Origin: Akkermansia sp.
Lineage (GTDB): Bacteria; Verrucomicrobiota; Verrucomicrobiia; Verrucomicrobiales; Akkermansiaceae
DNA: 52,889 nt
Direction: 5' to 3'
Assembly (NCBI GenBank): GCA_017477935.1
Contig: JAFVIC010000101.1
Span: 1 to 52,889 of the forward strand
Of this stretch, positions 10,401 through 19,200 are shown one piece after another. A program made the translations under genes and the position numbers. Under the pieces are notes generated by a model. The model was not told the origin of the DNA. It searched no databases and saw only the letters and a list, made by a program, of their open reading frames with translations. Every line of letters starts with the position of its first letter. Position 1 is the stretch's first letter.

Positions 10401-11011
10401 CCCGCCGTACGATAGTTACCCCTTCCTCCCTTGCCAAAGAAGAGGATAAGGAGCAGAAAGAACCGGCAGACAAACCGACCAGCCCTGATTTTTACGGCCG
10501 AAGTGCTGCTGATTTCGGCTCATCTGTGCATGAATGCTGGGAAGAAATCACCTGGTGTGGTGAGCCGCTTCCCTGTTGGATGCAGCCGGATTACCCCCGC
10601 ACCCCCTATCAGGAAGTCGTCTACCAAGCCCTGCAACAACCGAGTGTTCGCGACCTCTTTACCCACCGCCCCGGGCAGTTGGCGTACAACGAGCAAGCCA
10701 TTGTCTCCATCGACCATGAACAGAACGAATGGACCTCCGGCACCATTGACCGCCTGGTGCTCACCACCGATGCCGCCGGTAAGGTAACAGCCGCTCATAT
10801 CATCGACTACAAGACCAACCGCCCGGTGCCGAAAGAGGGCTACACCGATTTCTACACCTGGCTCCACGATCACTATGAAGCCCAGATGACAGCCTACCGC
10901 GAGCTTATCGCAAAGGCTTTTGAGCTCCCGTACAGCGCCATCACCCTCACGCTGATCTCCTGCCCCAACGGAGCACCCGCGCGGGTGGTTTCGTACGAAT
11001 CTGCGATTTGA
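7433..11011 (+). CDS. addA: AddA-like UvrD/RecB-family helicase-nuclease
   Basis: This 1192-residue SF1A helicase is the likely motor and second nuclease of the end-processing complex encoded with the upstream gene. Helicase motifs appear in order: Walker A ASAGTGKT (residues 20-27), Ia ALTFTKKAA, II LDEFQDTS (D451), III VVGDDKQGIYGFR, IV KSYRSSP, V MTMHKSKGLEFD and VI LLYVAVSRAKH. A C-terminal RecB nuclease follows: FGSSVHECWEEI, GTIDRLV, IIDYKTN (D1125, K1127) and QMTAYRELI. Length and architecture fit AddA (about 1200 aa). Both nuclease domains of the pair therefore look active. No Chi sequence can be inferred from the window. Confidence 0.88.
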   Translation: MSETNQRPLIYHTTSSLISASAGTGKTYQLASRYIALLMLGVAPEKIIALTFTKKAAGEFRSRILHALAEGACWQPEADDKDARNPLSVRVWEIWSGHTQKSRYECEPLANDTPLLPATVALVKRAAAEGKYPEELYAAPQEQALRDYLQLPVQDAAEYGKLLQKVIQVMSKLELSTIDSFFNTLVTSNSLELGVNSVSALDPADAAKAQRATIDDYLEARTAEHAKREEFLKLFADLTGGKGTKTISRLEKELQSHLSLYRENPLADTWADVSYFAEQCSGEFEVLSAAEATEWQKRAQELKLLLREFTAEDFPRFIYSGLGKLSRQEVPLSATMEKWLPNLALVEEYEHLSGLNRVEALAAWLRKKLPAKCLYDAQARTRSLFSLLRDYADAYEKRISVSGEFSFDDIARNARRLMSQECEDAMVDDSAYCREHLAIRTGKKYQHWMLDEFQDTSDDQFATLSPVLEVIANDAVAGEINFSASYPRPLPASLLPYHEDTSYCVTDGSIFVVGDDKQGIYGFRTGETKAFDELKNNRQWNVPVKEKKLVKSYRSSPVIMGEKGFVNQLFRKLQPVEQQSAGVNAVDLEPFTAHETAKDIPGYAEVQVIAQTEDESGEEKSMKACAYEAVCRVMRRLTVDDKTPIHGMSIAVLTRSNSDAEAVVNQLRNDMPQLPVLLVKDTLAATFCPLGEMLSFFFRWLLHPHEKVALNVVKASFMSYMFAGAESDNSAWVERRQMLDELGYTRVLQGIFHKLGEQDDYQSLPEEQHRAHQQLMRTWLDAARAFDATGGSLAAWVRRISTLSTQGMASSRYVQVMTMHKSKGLEFDAVILPFLSTDAVDNESDMDYFRSPDGRSLLLAPANKEARAQYWPGAFSGLTDTWKQRSSREAYNLLYVAVSRAKHANYIICHGAELKETKTNKKGEVKETWKSAARSVGGLVRLAFGGSTGKLAEDEILSPMGTESWYEVLKEKATVTPETAPPVPLGPAIPRRTIVTPSSLAKEEDKEQKEPADKPTSPDFYGRSAADFGSSVHECWEEITWCGEPLPCWMQPDYPRTPYQEVVYQALQQPSVRDLFTHRPGQLAYNEQAIVSIDHEQNEWTSGTIDRLVLTTDAAGKVTAAHIIDYKTNRPVPKEGYTDFYTWLHDHYEAQMTAYRELIAKAFELPYSAITLTLISCPNGAPARVVSYESAI

Positions 11012-11066
11012 CCACACCAAGAAGCGACACTTCCGCCGGAATCCCATGCGGGTAGGCATGAATAAT

Positions 11067-11939
11067 TCAGCCCTGCATTACCCCCATATAGCCAAGCGCA
11101 AGCAGCGGAGGCAGCGCCATGAGGGGCCAACCGATGGCGTACCACGCCCCCTCGCTCACACGCCCACGCAAAATCATAAGCAACCACACACAGACAACGG
11201 CACCGGCATATACAGGACAAAAGGCGGCAATCCGCCCGTCTTCGGAAGCACGGTCTAACAGCTCCACCAGGGCCGCCATGGCAACAAGGGAACACAGCAC
11301 CTGCATAGCGATGCCGGGCGGCTGCAGACTGCGGCGCAGGCGGAAGAACAGGGCAAAGGCAAACACGGCAAACCAGAACGGCATGCGCAGGCAAAAACTA
11401 TAGGGATGAACACTGAAACTGTAGAACAGCCCGGGCTGCAAACAAGCCCACATCAGCGCCACCCCGAGGACAATGCAGACCAACAGGGAAGTACCCCGGT
11501 ACGTCGACAACAGCCCTGCCACCCCACAGACCAAAACCGACACCATCAGCGAGCGCAACAGCCCGACAGGCACATATAGAATAACGGGATACACCGCCGC
11601 CACCAGCGCCACCACCAAACAGACAAACAGCGTAGCGGACAACCATTGCCACTCAGTGGGAATGATATTCGCCGCAGCCGCCTCACCACGCAACCGGAAA
11701 TACCGGCGCAACCGGCAGAACAAGACACAGACCCATACGCCCAACCCTACCATGACCGGCACATACCAGGGCATCACCACGACCCCAAACTGAGCCACAT
11801 GGTACAACACCCAACACATCACTGCAACCACGGCATCAGCACCGGAAGCAATGAACAGGCGGGGGGCAGCTTGCAGGAGTTTCGGGAGTCGGTCAGGCAC
11901 GGTACTGATTATTTTCCATACAAAAGCAGGTGTTAGCAA
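11067..11939 (-). CDS. Multi-pass membrane protein, unknown function
   Basis: The product (290 aa) consists almost wholly of hydrophobic segments, about eight to nine predicted transmembrane helices separated by short arginine-rich loops such as FCRLRRYFRLRG and FRLRRSLQPPG. No transporter or enzyme motif was recognised. No ATG fits this frame upstream, so the start is taken as TTG at 11939, and it is uncertain. It converges on addA and diverges from the DUF5069-like gene, sharing with it a 100-base region that holds a direct 11-bp repeat. It may be a lineage-specific verrucomicrobial membrane protein. Confidence 0.65.
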   Translation of the reverse strand: MLTPAFVWKIISTVPDRLPKLLQAAPRLFIASGADAVVAVMCWVLYHVAQFGVVVMPWYVPVMVGLGVWVCVLFCRLRRYFRLRGEAAAANIIPTEWQWLSATLFVCLVVALVAAVYPVILYVPVGLLRSLMVSVLVCGVAGLLSTYRGTSLLVCIVLGVALMWACLQPGLFYSFSVHPYSFCLRMPFWFAVFAFALFFRLRRSLQPPGIAMQVLCSLVAMAALVELLDRASEDGRIAAFCPVYAGAVVCVWLLMILRGRVSEGAWYAIGWPLMALPPLLALGYMGVMQG

Positions 11940-11959
11940 GCATTCTGCATGTCATGCGC

Positions 11960-11981
11960 TTGTGTTAACATTGTGTTAACA
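11960..11981. repeat. Tandem 11-bp direct repeat TTGTGTTAACA
   Basis: Two exact adjacent copies give TTAACA-N5-TTAACA, one DNA turn apart. This is the spacing used by OmpR/PhoB-family response regulators and is identical in form to the Bacillus PhoP box. It lies 22 bases ahead of the -35 of the DUF5069-like operon and about 20 bases ahead of the divergent membrane protein gene. Confidence 0.6.
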
Positions 11982-12002
11982 CACAAAAGACATGTTTTGT
12001 AC

Positions 12003-12032
12003 TTGCCATGAGCGGTCGGCTTGCCCTATAAT
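12003..12032 (+). promoter_or_regulatory. Promoter of the DUF5069/RND operon, leaderless start
   Basis: TTGCCA (12003-12008) and a perfect TATAAT (12027-12032) with an 18-base spacer. Transcription should start near 12039, which is the A of the ATG. Confidence 0.7.
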
Positions 12033-12038
12033 GACCAC

Positions 12039-12662
12039 ATGGAATGGAATGACGCTTTCATGAGTTTGCTGCGAGACGCGGTGGCGCGCTACCATGAGCG
12101 CCCGCAGACCTCCGCCCACAATTTCTTTCTGCCGGCCGAAGTTCAGCTGCTGGCTGATATGGGGTACACGCCTGAGGAAATGCACGCGTACGTGCAGGAC
12201 TACGCTGTACTCGGCGACCCGTCCCCCAGCACCATTCTGCTGATAGCGGCAGCCCGGCGCACGTTTTTCCTGACGGCTCAGCGCGGTATATCGGGCAACG
12301 CCAAGCCGGTGCGGGCCAATGACCTGCCGCCGGCAGATGATGATTTTCAGGGGATTCCCTACCTGCCGCGCATTATCCGCAAGGCGGAAGCCAAGCTGCA
12401 CGGCACACTCGATGCCGGGTTAATGTACTATGACGACCAGGACCGCACCTTCCTGCGCGAGCACGGCAACATACACCCGGCTGATTTCCTGTACCTGGCC
12501 TGGACCGCCCATGGCGACAAGCAGAAGATGGTGAAGGCCGTACTCAATGCTATCAAAACAGCGGCCGATGCGGCTGCCCCCGAGAACCGCTCCGCCGCCC
12601 CGCAACCGCCCGCCCCCCAGGCCACCGTGGCTCCCGTGCAGAGCGAGCTTAAACTTGACTGA
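12039..12662 (+). CDS. DUF5069-like protein with proline-rich tail
   Basis: A soluble protein of about 207 residues. The core resembles DUF5069: SPSTILLIAAARR, then LPRIIRKAEAKLHGTLDAGL, then FLREHGNIHPADFLYLAW and a KMVKAVLNAI end, close to the conserved order in that family. After about residue 180 it becomes a disordered Ala/Pro tail. The function of the family is unknown. The ATG at 12039 sits exactly where the promoter predicts the transcript to begin, and no Shine-Dalgarno sequence is possible. A TTG 18 bases upstream overlaps the -10 box and is rejected. It is first in a run with the tail-anchored protein, the double adaptor and the RND pump. Confidence 0.65.
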   Translation: MEWNDAFMSLLRDAVARYHERPQTSAHNFFLPAEVQLLADMGYTPEEMHAYVQDYAVLGDPSPSTILLIAAARRTFFLTAQRGISGNAKPVRANDLPPADDDFQGIPYLPRIIRKAEAKLHGTLDAGLMYYDDQDRTFLREHGNIHPADFLYLAWTAHGDKQKMVKAVLNAIKTAADAAAPENRSAAPQPPAPQATVAPVQSELKLD

Positions 12663-12673
12663 CCCGCCGGCCC

Positions 12674-13210
12674 ATGGAACGCCCCCCCGTTATCGACATA
12701 CCCCACGGAGATGAAGTCTCAACCGAGCCGCAGCGCCGGGCTCTCGAGGCGATGTCGCAAGACCTGGTTGACAAGCTGAACGCCATGGTGGCCGAGCAGG
12801 AGCGCCGAGCTCACGAATTTGCCCGGCAGCAGCACTCCCTCTCCGCCCTGCCGACACAGACTCTCCCGGAACTCAACGCACCGATTCCAACCGCGCTTCC
12901 GCAGGTGCAGCCCCAACAACAGCCCCCCGCCGGAATCAAAGCGCGCATGAATCAACCGGCCATCACGAACGGCCCTGCCCTGCCCCCCACACCGCAGGCA
13001 CCTGCTCTACCCCCCACACCGCAGGCACCTGCCCGGCACCATACCACCCATGATTACCAATGGGATACCGGCTCCGATGAGCCCAAGCGCTACAAGATGC
13101 CCACCATCATCCGCGAGCCGGAGCAAGATAAGAAAGAAGGCACCATCGGCGCCGGCACCATCTCCATTATCATTTTCATTATCATCGTGCTCATCATGCA
13201 CGGCTGCTAG
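12674..13210 (+). CDS. Tail-anchored, proline/glutamine-rich protein, unknown function
   Basis: The 178-residue product has three parts. There is an N-terminal helical region (about 15-55, RRALEAMSQDLVDKLNAM, possible coiled coil), a disordered Pro/Gln/Ala region containing two copies of ALPPTPQAP, and a C-terminal hydrophobic segment (GTISIIIFIIIVLIMHGC) that should anchor it in the inner membrane with the bulk in the cytoplasm. There is no signal peptide. It begins 11 bases after the DUF5069-like gene and ends 27 bases before the adaptor gene, so it probably belongs to the same transcript. No homologue family is recognised. Confidence 0.6.
   Translation: MERPPVIDIPHGDEVSTEPQRRALEAMSQDLVDKLNAMVAEQERRAHEFARQQHSLSALPTQTLPELNAPIPTALPQVQPQQQPPAGIKARMNQPAITNGPALPPTPQAPALPPTPQAPARHHTTHDYQWDTGSDEPKRYKMPTIIREPEQDKKEGTIGAGTISIIIFIIIVLIMHGC
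12983..13032 (+). repeat. 27-bp in-gene tandem repeat (ALPPTPQAP twice)
   Basis: A 23-base block beginning CCCCCCACACCGCAGG recurs exactly at 12983-13005 and 13010-13032. It encodes two copies of a nine-residue proline-rich unit and could change copy number by slippage. Confidence 0.7.
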
Positions 13211-13237
13211 TAATTTTTTACATCCCGCTCAGAATAT

Positions 13238-16210
13238 ATGACCGCACACACCCTCATAGCCCTGGCACTCGGCACCTGCACCCTGGGGTTGCTCACCTCA
13301 TGCGAGCCGAAACAGGAAACCCAGTCTCAGACAGACGTGGTAAAAGTCAAAGCTTTCAAAATCAAGAAACAACAAGTTACAGACCACGGTGAATGGTTCG
13401 GCTACCTGCGTGGCAAGAACGACACCGATATTCACCCGAAGGTGAGCGGTTTCCTGATAGCCCAGGAATACAGCGACGGCAAGCCTGTAAAAAAAGGTGA
13501 TGTGCTTTTCCGGATTGACCCGTCCATGGCTCAGGCCGAACTGGCCCAGGCGGAGGCCAACCTGCAGGCGGCAGAAGCAGCCTTGGCGGCAGCTGTTGCC
13601 ACGCGCGAGCAGGTCAAGCTCGACCTCGCCCGATATGAGCAACTCGTCAAGACCAGCGCTGCCTCCGAAAAACAAGTTACTGATGCCCGCCATAAGCTGC
13701 GCGCGGCAGAGGCCAGCGTGAAGGCCTGCGAGGCCGGAATCGAGCAGAACAAAGCCGCCGTCTCCACCGCCCGCATTAATCTCGACTACACCGTCGTGCG
13801 CGCACCTTTCGACGGCATTGTCGGTACATCCAACGCCTCCAAGGGCGACCTTGTCACCTCTGCCACCAAACTGGCCAACATTTCTACCGTTGACCCCATA
13901 CGTGTGGATTTCTCCATCAACAGCGATGGGCTGGTGAACTCCTTCCGCCGCTTCGGCAACGTACAGTCCGACAAAAAGAACCCCGAACTGACCTCCCCCG
14001 GCTTCGATTTGATACTTGAAGACGGCAGCGTCTACCCGCACAAGGGCACCCTGCTCTCCATGGAAAGCAAAGTAGCCACCACCGGGCTCATCGATGTGGA
14101 AGGTGAAGTGGAAAACCCGGAGGCCCTGCTGCGCGGCGGCATGCCTGTACGTGTGAAAATCCCGCTGCGCACCAAAGAGGCGCTGCTGGTGCCCGCTGTT
14201 GCTATTCGTCCCGTGCTGCGCAACAACTTCATTATCGTGGCCGACAAGCAGGGCAAGCCCCACACCATCCCCGTAGTCATTGACGGCAAGTACGATATCA
14301 CCATCACTGAAGAAGACGGGTACACCACCACCCAGCAGCTGGTGGCCATTAAAGACTACGCCCGCCCCCTCATGGACTACTTCCGCGAGTATGGCTACGA
14401 GAATGCCGAAGATGTCCCCGTGGTGGCTGACCCCGAAAACGGCGTACGCGCCATGAACATCTCCTCCTCCAACAGCCGCCTGGCGAAAGATGACCCCACC
14501 CCGCGCGGCACCATCGTCACGGAGCCCTTCACCTTCCGCCCCACCCTGACAGCCGCTGAACAGAAGGTGATGGATAAAGCTGAGGGCAAAGCAAAGCCGG
14601 CAGCCCCCGCCGCCCCGGCTACCGCCAGCCTTCCCCCCTTCCCGGTGCAGGTGATGCCGCTCGTGCAGCAGGATGTCGCCGTACAGGACGAATGGTTCGG
14701 CACGCTGCGCGGTGAGGAGGAAACCGACATCCGCCCGCAGGTGAGCGGCTTCATTCTTACGCAGAACTTCCGCAACGGCACTATCGTGAAAGAGGGAGAC
14801 GTGCTCTACACCATCGACCCCGCCCCCTATCAGGCTGCTCTCGACCGCGCCCGCGCCAATCTGCTGGCCGCGCAGGCCTCCCTCGAGCTGGAAAAAGCCA
14901 AGCTCGACCAGAGCCGCGCTGACCTGGAGCGCTACGAGAGACTGGAGGCCAACAGCCCCGGCGCCGTAGCCGCCAAAACCGTGGCTGACGCCCGCACCTC
15001 CACCCAGACCAACGAGGCCGCCGTGCACAAGGCAGAGGCCACCATCGCCCAGGCTCAGGCCGCCGTGCAGCTGGCGGAAATCAACCTCGGCTACACCACC
15101 ATCACCGCGCCCTTCAATGGCCGAGTGGGTATCAGCAAGCCTTCCATCGGCGCCCTGGTCAGCCCCACGGACCGGCAGCCGCTCGTCACCATCTCCTCCA
15201 TCAACCCCATGCGCGTGGACTTCAGCGTGAGCGGCAAGGGAGCCCTGCAAACAATCGAGGCCCTGCAACAGCACAAGGTCGGCGAAGGCAAACGCCCGCA
15301 GTTTGACCTGGTGCTCAAAGATGGCTCCGTCTACCCCACCAAGGGCGAAATGATATCCATGGACAACTCACTGAGCACCACCACCGGCACCTTCGGCATC
15401 GTCGGTCGTGTGGAGAATGTGGACCAGGGGTTGCGCAGCGGCATGCCGGTGCGAGTGCGTGCAGCGATGAACCCGCTCAAGGGGGCATTCCTGGTACCGG
15501 CCCGCGCTCCCATGAATGCCAACGGCCGCGACCTGCTGCTGCTGCTCGCGGCAGACAAAGCCCCCACACCGCTGCCCATTACCAAGGGTCCTATGGTGAT
15601 AGTGCCCGTGAAGGAAGAAGGCGGCAAGGAAGTCGTGCAACCCATGTATGTGGTGGATGTCGACCGAGCCTCTGTCATACCGCCCATGCTGGAGAAAGCA
15701 AAGGCAACCAGCCTGGATGCCATGATTCTGGGCGGAGCCGGTGTTGACAGCTGGGACGCCCTGGTGCTGAAAAATGCCGAGGTGGCAGACTTCCGAGCCC
15801 TGCTCGAAAAACAGGCCGGCAGCCCCCTGCCCGATGACCTGCTGCAAAAAGAACGCGCCGCTGACTGGAAAACCCTCGCACTGCGCCGCGCCGGTGTGAA
15901 AAACACCAAGGAGCTCGTGCTCAAAGGTGCCGGCGCTAAAGATGAGCTCGAACTCATCGCTCACGGTCAGGGATTCGGCTCCGCTATGGAGATGATTCTC
16001 AAAGCTATGGGCTTTGAAGACATGGCCAATGTCCCCGTCATTGTGGAGGGAACCCTCATGGCTGCCAGCCAGACCATGGCCACCAACATGGCGGCAGAAC
16101 AACGCGTCAACAAACTCACCCCCACCCCCTTCCACTATGTAGCCCCGCGCACGGTGGTCGACTCCGTCACAGCCGACGCCGACGCCGCCGTTGCCCCGCA
16201 GTTCAAATAA
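13238..16210 (+). CDS. Tandem-fused RND periplasmic adaptor (two AcrA-like units)
   Basis: This 990-residue lipoprotein (LLTSC, Cys22) should link an inner-membrane RND pump to an outer-membrane channel. It contains two complete membrane-fusion units: lipoyl, helical hairpin and beta-barrel regions from about residue 35 and again from about 468. Paired landmarks are EWFGYLRG/EWFGTLRG (E52, E485), PKVSGFL/PQVSGFI, KKGDVLFRIDP/KEGDVLYTIDP, ARINLDYTVVRAPFDG/LAEINLGYTTITAPFNG and GGMPVRVK/SGMPVRVR. Typical adaptors have one unit and about 400 residues. Each unit also carries an extra tail: a single GYENAEDVPVV-like unit in the first, and about eight 13-residue repeats (828-930) in the second. The pump gene follows after 21 bases. 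Confidence 0.88.
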   Translation: MTAHTLIALALGTCTLGLLTSCEPKQETQSQTDVVKVKAFKIKKQQVTDHGEWFGYLRGKNDTDIHPKVSGFLIAQEYSDGKPVKKGDVLFRIDPSMAQAELAQAEANLQAAEAALAAAVATREQVKLDLARYEQLVKTSAASEKQVTDARHKLRAAEASVKACEAGIEQNKAAVSTARINLDYTVVRAPFDGIVGTSNASKGDLVTSATKLANISTVDPIRVDFSINSDGLVNSFRRFGNVQSDKKNPELTSPGFDLILEDGSVYPHKGTLLSMESKVATTGLIDVEGEVENPEALLRGGMPVRVKIPLRTKEALLVPAVAIRPVLRNNFIIVADKQGKPHTIPVVIDGKYDITITEEDGYTTTQQLVAIKDYARPLMDYFREYGYENAEDVPVVADPENGVRAMNISSSNSRLAKDDPTPRGTIVTEPFTFRPTLTAAEQKVMDKAEGKAKPAAPAAPATASLPPFPVQVMPLVQQDVAVQDEWFGTLRGEEETDIRPQVSGFILTQNFRNGTIVKEGDVLYTIDPAPYQAALDRARANLLAAQASLELEKAKLDQSRADLERYERLEANSPGAVAAKTVADARTSTQTNEAAVHKAEATIAQAQAAVQLAEINLGYTTITAPFNGRVGISKPSIGALVSPTDRQPLVTISSINPMRVDFSVSGKGALQTIEALQQHKVGEGKRPQFDLVLKDGSVYPTKGEMISMDNSLSTTTGTFGIVGRVENVDQGLRSGMPVRVRAAMNPLKGAFLVPARAPMNANGRDLLLLLAADKAPTPLPITKGPMVIVPVKEEGGKEVVQPMYVVDVDRASVIPPMLEKAKATSLDAMILGGAGVDSWDALVLKNAEVADFRALLEKQAGSPLPDDLLQKERAADWKTLALRRAGVKNTKELVLKGAGAKDELELIAHGQGFGSAMEMILKAMGFEDMANVPVIVEGTLMAASQTMATNMAAEQRVNKLTPTPFHYVAPRTVVDSVTADADAAVAPQFK
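15719..16027 (+). repeat. Eight 13-residue repeats in the second adaptor unit
   Basis: Successive units read AMILGGAGVDSWD, ALVLKNAEVADFR, ALLEKQAGSPLPD, DLLQKERAADWK, TLALRRAGVKNTK, ELVLKGAGAKDEL, ELIAHGQGFGSAM and EMILKAMGFEDMA. All are 13 residues except one of 12. The rough consensus is E-L-x-L-K-x-A-G-hydrophobic-x-x. The DNA has diverged, so this is not a recent slippage product. Confidence 0.7.
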
Positions 16211-16231
16211 CCCTTAACCCGCCAGTCTATC

Positions 16232-19200
16232 ATGTCACCGTTTTTCATCAAACACCCCATCATTGCAGGCGTCATCTCCATCGTTACCACGATGCTGGGT
16301 GTCATCTGCATGCTGGCTCTGCCCATCTCGCAGTACCCGGATATCACCCCCGTCACCATTCAGCTGAGCGCCACCTACCCCGGTGCTAACGCGCAAGAGG
16401 TGGCAGACGCCGTGGCAACCCCCATCGAGTTACAGCTCTCGGGTATTCAGAGGATGGACTACATGAACTCCACGTCGTCCAACAACGGCTCGTGCTCACT
16501 CAACGTCATCTTCGAACCCGGTACGGATGCGAATACCAACCAACAGCTCACCTACATGCGCTACAGTCAGGCAACCTCGCAGCTGCCCTCCACCGTATCG
16601 CAGATGGGTGTGACCATTAAGCAGTCTGCCGGTCTACCCCTCATGATTTACGCCATCGACTCGCCCGAGGGCTTCTTCAACCCCATCGACCTGACGGGGT
16701 ATGCCTACATCAACCTGGTTGACCCGGTCAAGCGCGTGAAAGGTGTGGGCGACGTGATGGTATTCGGCGGGCGCTACGCGGTGCGAATCTGGCTCGACAG
16801 TGAGAGCATGGCTCAAAAAGGCGTGACCGTTGACCAGGTGTACAACGCCGTTTACCAGCAGAACAACATCAACCCCGGCGGTTCCGTAGGCGCCGAACCC
16901 ATGCCCGATGGCCAGGAATTCACCTTCACCATCCGCAACAAAGGCCGTGTGGACAGCATCGAGGAATTCGGTGACATCATCATCCTGCAGGATCGCACTC
17001 AGGCCGTTCGCCTGAAAGATATCGCCAAGATTGAGCTCGGCTCACAAATGTATTCCCTGGCAGGTCGAGTCAACGGACAGCCTGCCACCTGTCTGGCCAT
17101 CTACCAGGCGGCAGACGCCAACGCGCTCGAAACCGTCAGCTTGCTGCGTGAACTCTTCGCCGAAAAAGAGAAGGTCATGCCCGAAGGTATGCGTGGTTTC
17201 GTATCGCTCGACACCACCACCACGGTGAGCGACTCCATCAACGAAATCATCCACACCCTCTTCGAGGCTCTGGTACTGGTAGCCCTCGTGGTGTTCCTGT
17301 TCCTGCAAGGGTGGCGCGCCACGCTTATTCCGCTCATTGCCGTGCCGGTATCACTGGTGACCACCTTCTGCTTCTTCCCCATCCTGGGCTTCTCGCTCAA
17401 CACCATCTGTCTGCTCGGCATGGTGTTGGCCATCGGTCTGGTGGTGGACGACGCCATCGTAGTGGTGGAAGCCGTGGAATCCCACATGGAGAACGGCATG
17501 ACCCCGCGCCAGGCAACCTTCGCCGCCATGAAAGAAGTGAGCGGCCCCGTAGTGGCCATTGCTCTGGTGCTCGCAGCCGTGTTCCTCCCCTCGGTGCTTC
17601 TGCCGGGTATCACGGGTACTCTCTTCCAACAGTTTGCCGTGACCATCGCCGTGTCGATGCTTATCTCGGCATTCAACGCCCTCACCCTCTCCCCCGCCCT
17701 CTCGGCACTCATGCTCAAGAACAAGAAGGAGCACAAGTCCCTGCTTACCCCCTTCTACAATGGGTTCAACAAGTGCTACGACTGGGTGGCTGATAAATTC
17801 GCCGCCGTCTGTGGGTTCCTCTGCCGCAAGCTCTGGATTTCCATGCCCCTGCTGGTCGGGCTGGCTCTGCTCATCATCCCCACGGCCTCCCGCGTGCCGG
17901 GCGGGTTCCTGCCGTCCGAAGACCAGGGCTTCCTCATCGCCGGCGTTATCATGAAACCCGGCTCCTCCCTTCAGCGCCTGACGGACGAAACCGTTACCGT
18001 GGAAAAAGTGCTCATGGCAGACCCTGCCGTGGACAACGTGGTATCCATCATCGGCATGAACCTGATGATTGGCGTGCAGACCACCAACGCCATGACCTAC
18101 TTTGTGAAGCTCAAAGACTTCGCTGACCGCACCCCCATGGCAAACGGAGAGCAGCCCACCGCTGCCGACATCAACAGCCGCCTGCAGGGCGCCCTCCTCA
18201 TGTGCGGGGCAGACGGCATCGTCTTCACAGCCATGCCCCCCGCCATCCCCGGTGTGGGTACCGGTAACGACATCGCCATGGTGCTCGAAGACCGTGAAGG
18301 TCAGGGTGTGGCCGTGCTCTATGAGCAGATGAAGCGCCTCGAACCCGCGCTGGAAGCCCACCCCGCCATCGCCAAAGCCACCGACATGATGCTGCCGGCC
18401 GTACCCCAGAAGAGCATCGCCATCGACAAGGATAAGTGCCTGGCTCAGGGTATCGACTACTCCGGCGCCAATTCCCTGCTGCAGTGCTTCAATGGCTCGC
18501 GCTTCGTGAACTACTACACGCAGTTCGGCCAGCAATGGCAAGTCTACATGCAGGCAGCCGGTATCAACCGCACCAGCACCGACCAGATTGCCAACTTCTA
18601 CGTCGCCAACAACAAGGGCGAATCCGTGCCCCTCAGCACCCTCGTCACCATCAAAGACATCGCCGATACCGAGTTCGTGCAGCACACCAACAACTACAAC
18701 TCCGGTAAAATCAACGTGGTCCCGGCTAAGGGTTACTCCTCCGCTCAGGCCATGGCCGCTATTGACGAGGTGTTCAACAAGGTGATGGACAAGACCAAGT
18801 TCGGCTACTCCTACGTCGATATGAGCTTCCAGGAAAAGAAGGTGCAGGACGGCCTCGGCCTCGGCGCCATCTTCACCCTCTCGGGCGTGTTCGCCTTCCT
18901 CATCATGGCCGCTCTCTACGAGAAATGGACCCTCCCGCTGGCCATCTTCCTCTCCGTCCCCATTGCCGTGTTGGGAGCCTTCTTCGGCCTGTGGGTATAC
19001 GGCATGACTCTCGACCTCTACGCCCAGATCGGTCTGGTCATGCTCGTGGGTCTCGCGGCGAAGAACGCCATTCTCATCGTCGAGTTCGCCGTGCTGCAGA
19101 TGGAGCGCGGTCAGAGCCTGCTCGACGCCGCCGTGACAGCCGCCCGCATGCGACTGCGCCCCATCCTGATGACCTCCTTCGCCTTCATTCTGGGTTGCGT

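Noticed and set aside
13298..15274. 658-codon open frame antisense to the adaptor
   Set aside because: It is His/Gly/Val-rich with no domain, and it mirrors the GC-rich codons of the adaptor. It is a shadow frame.
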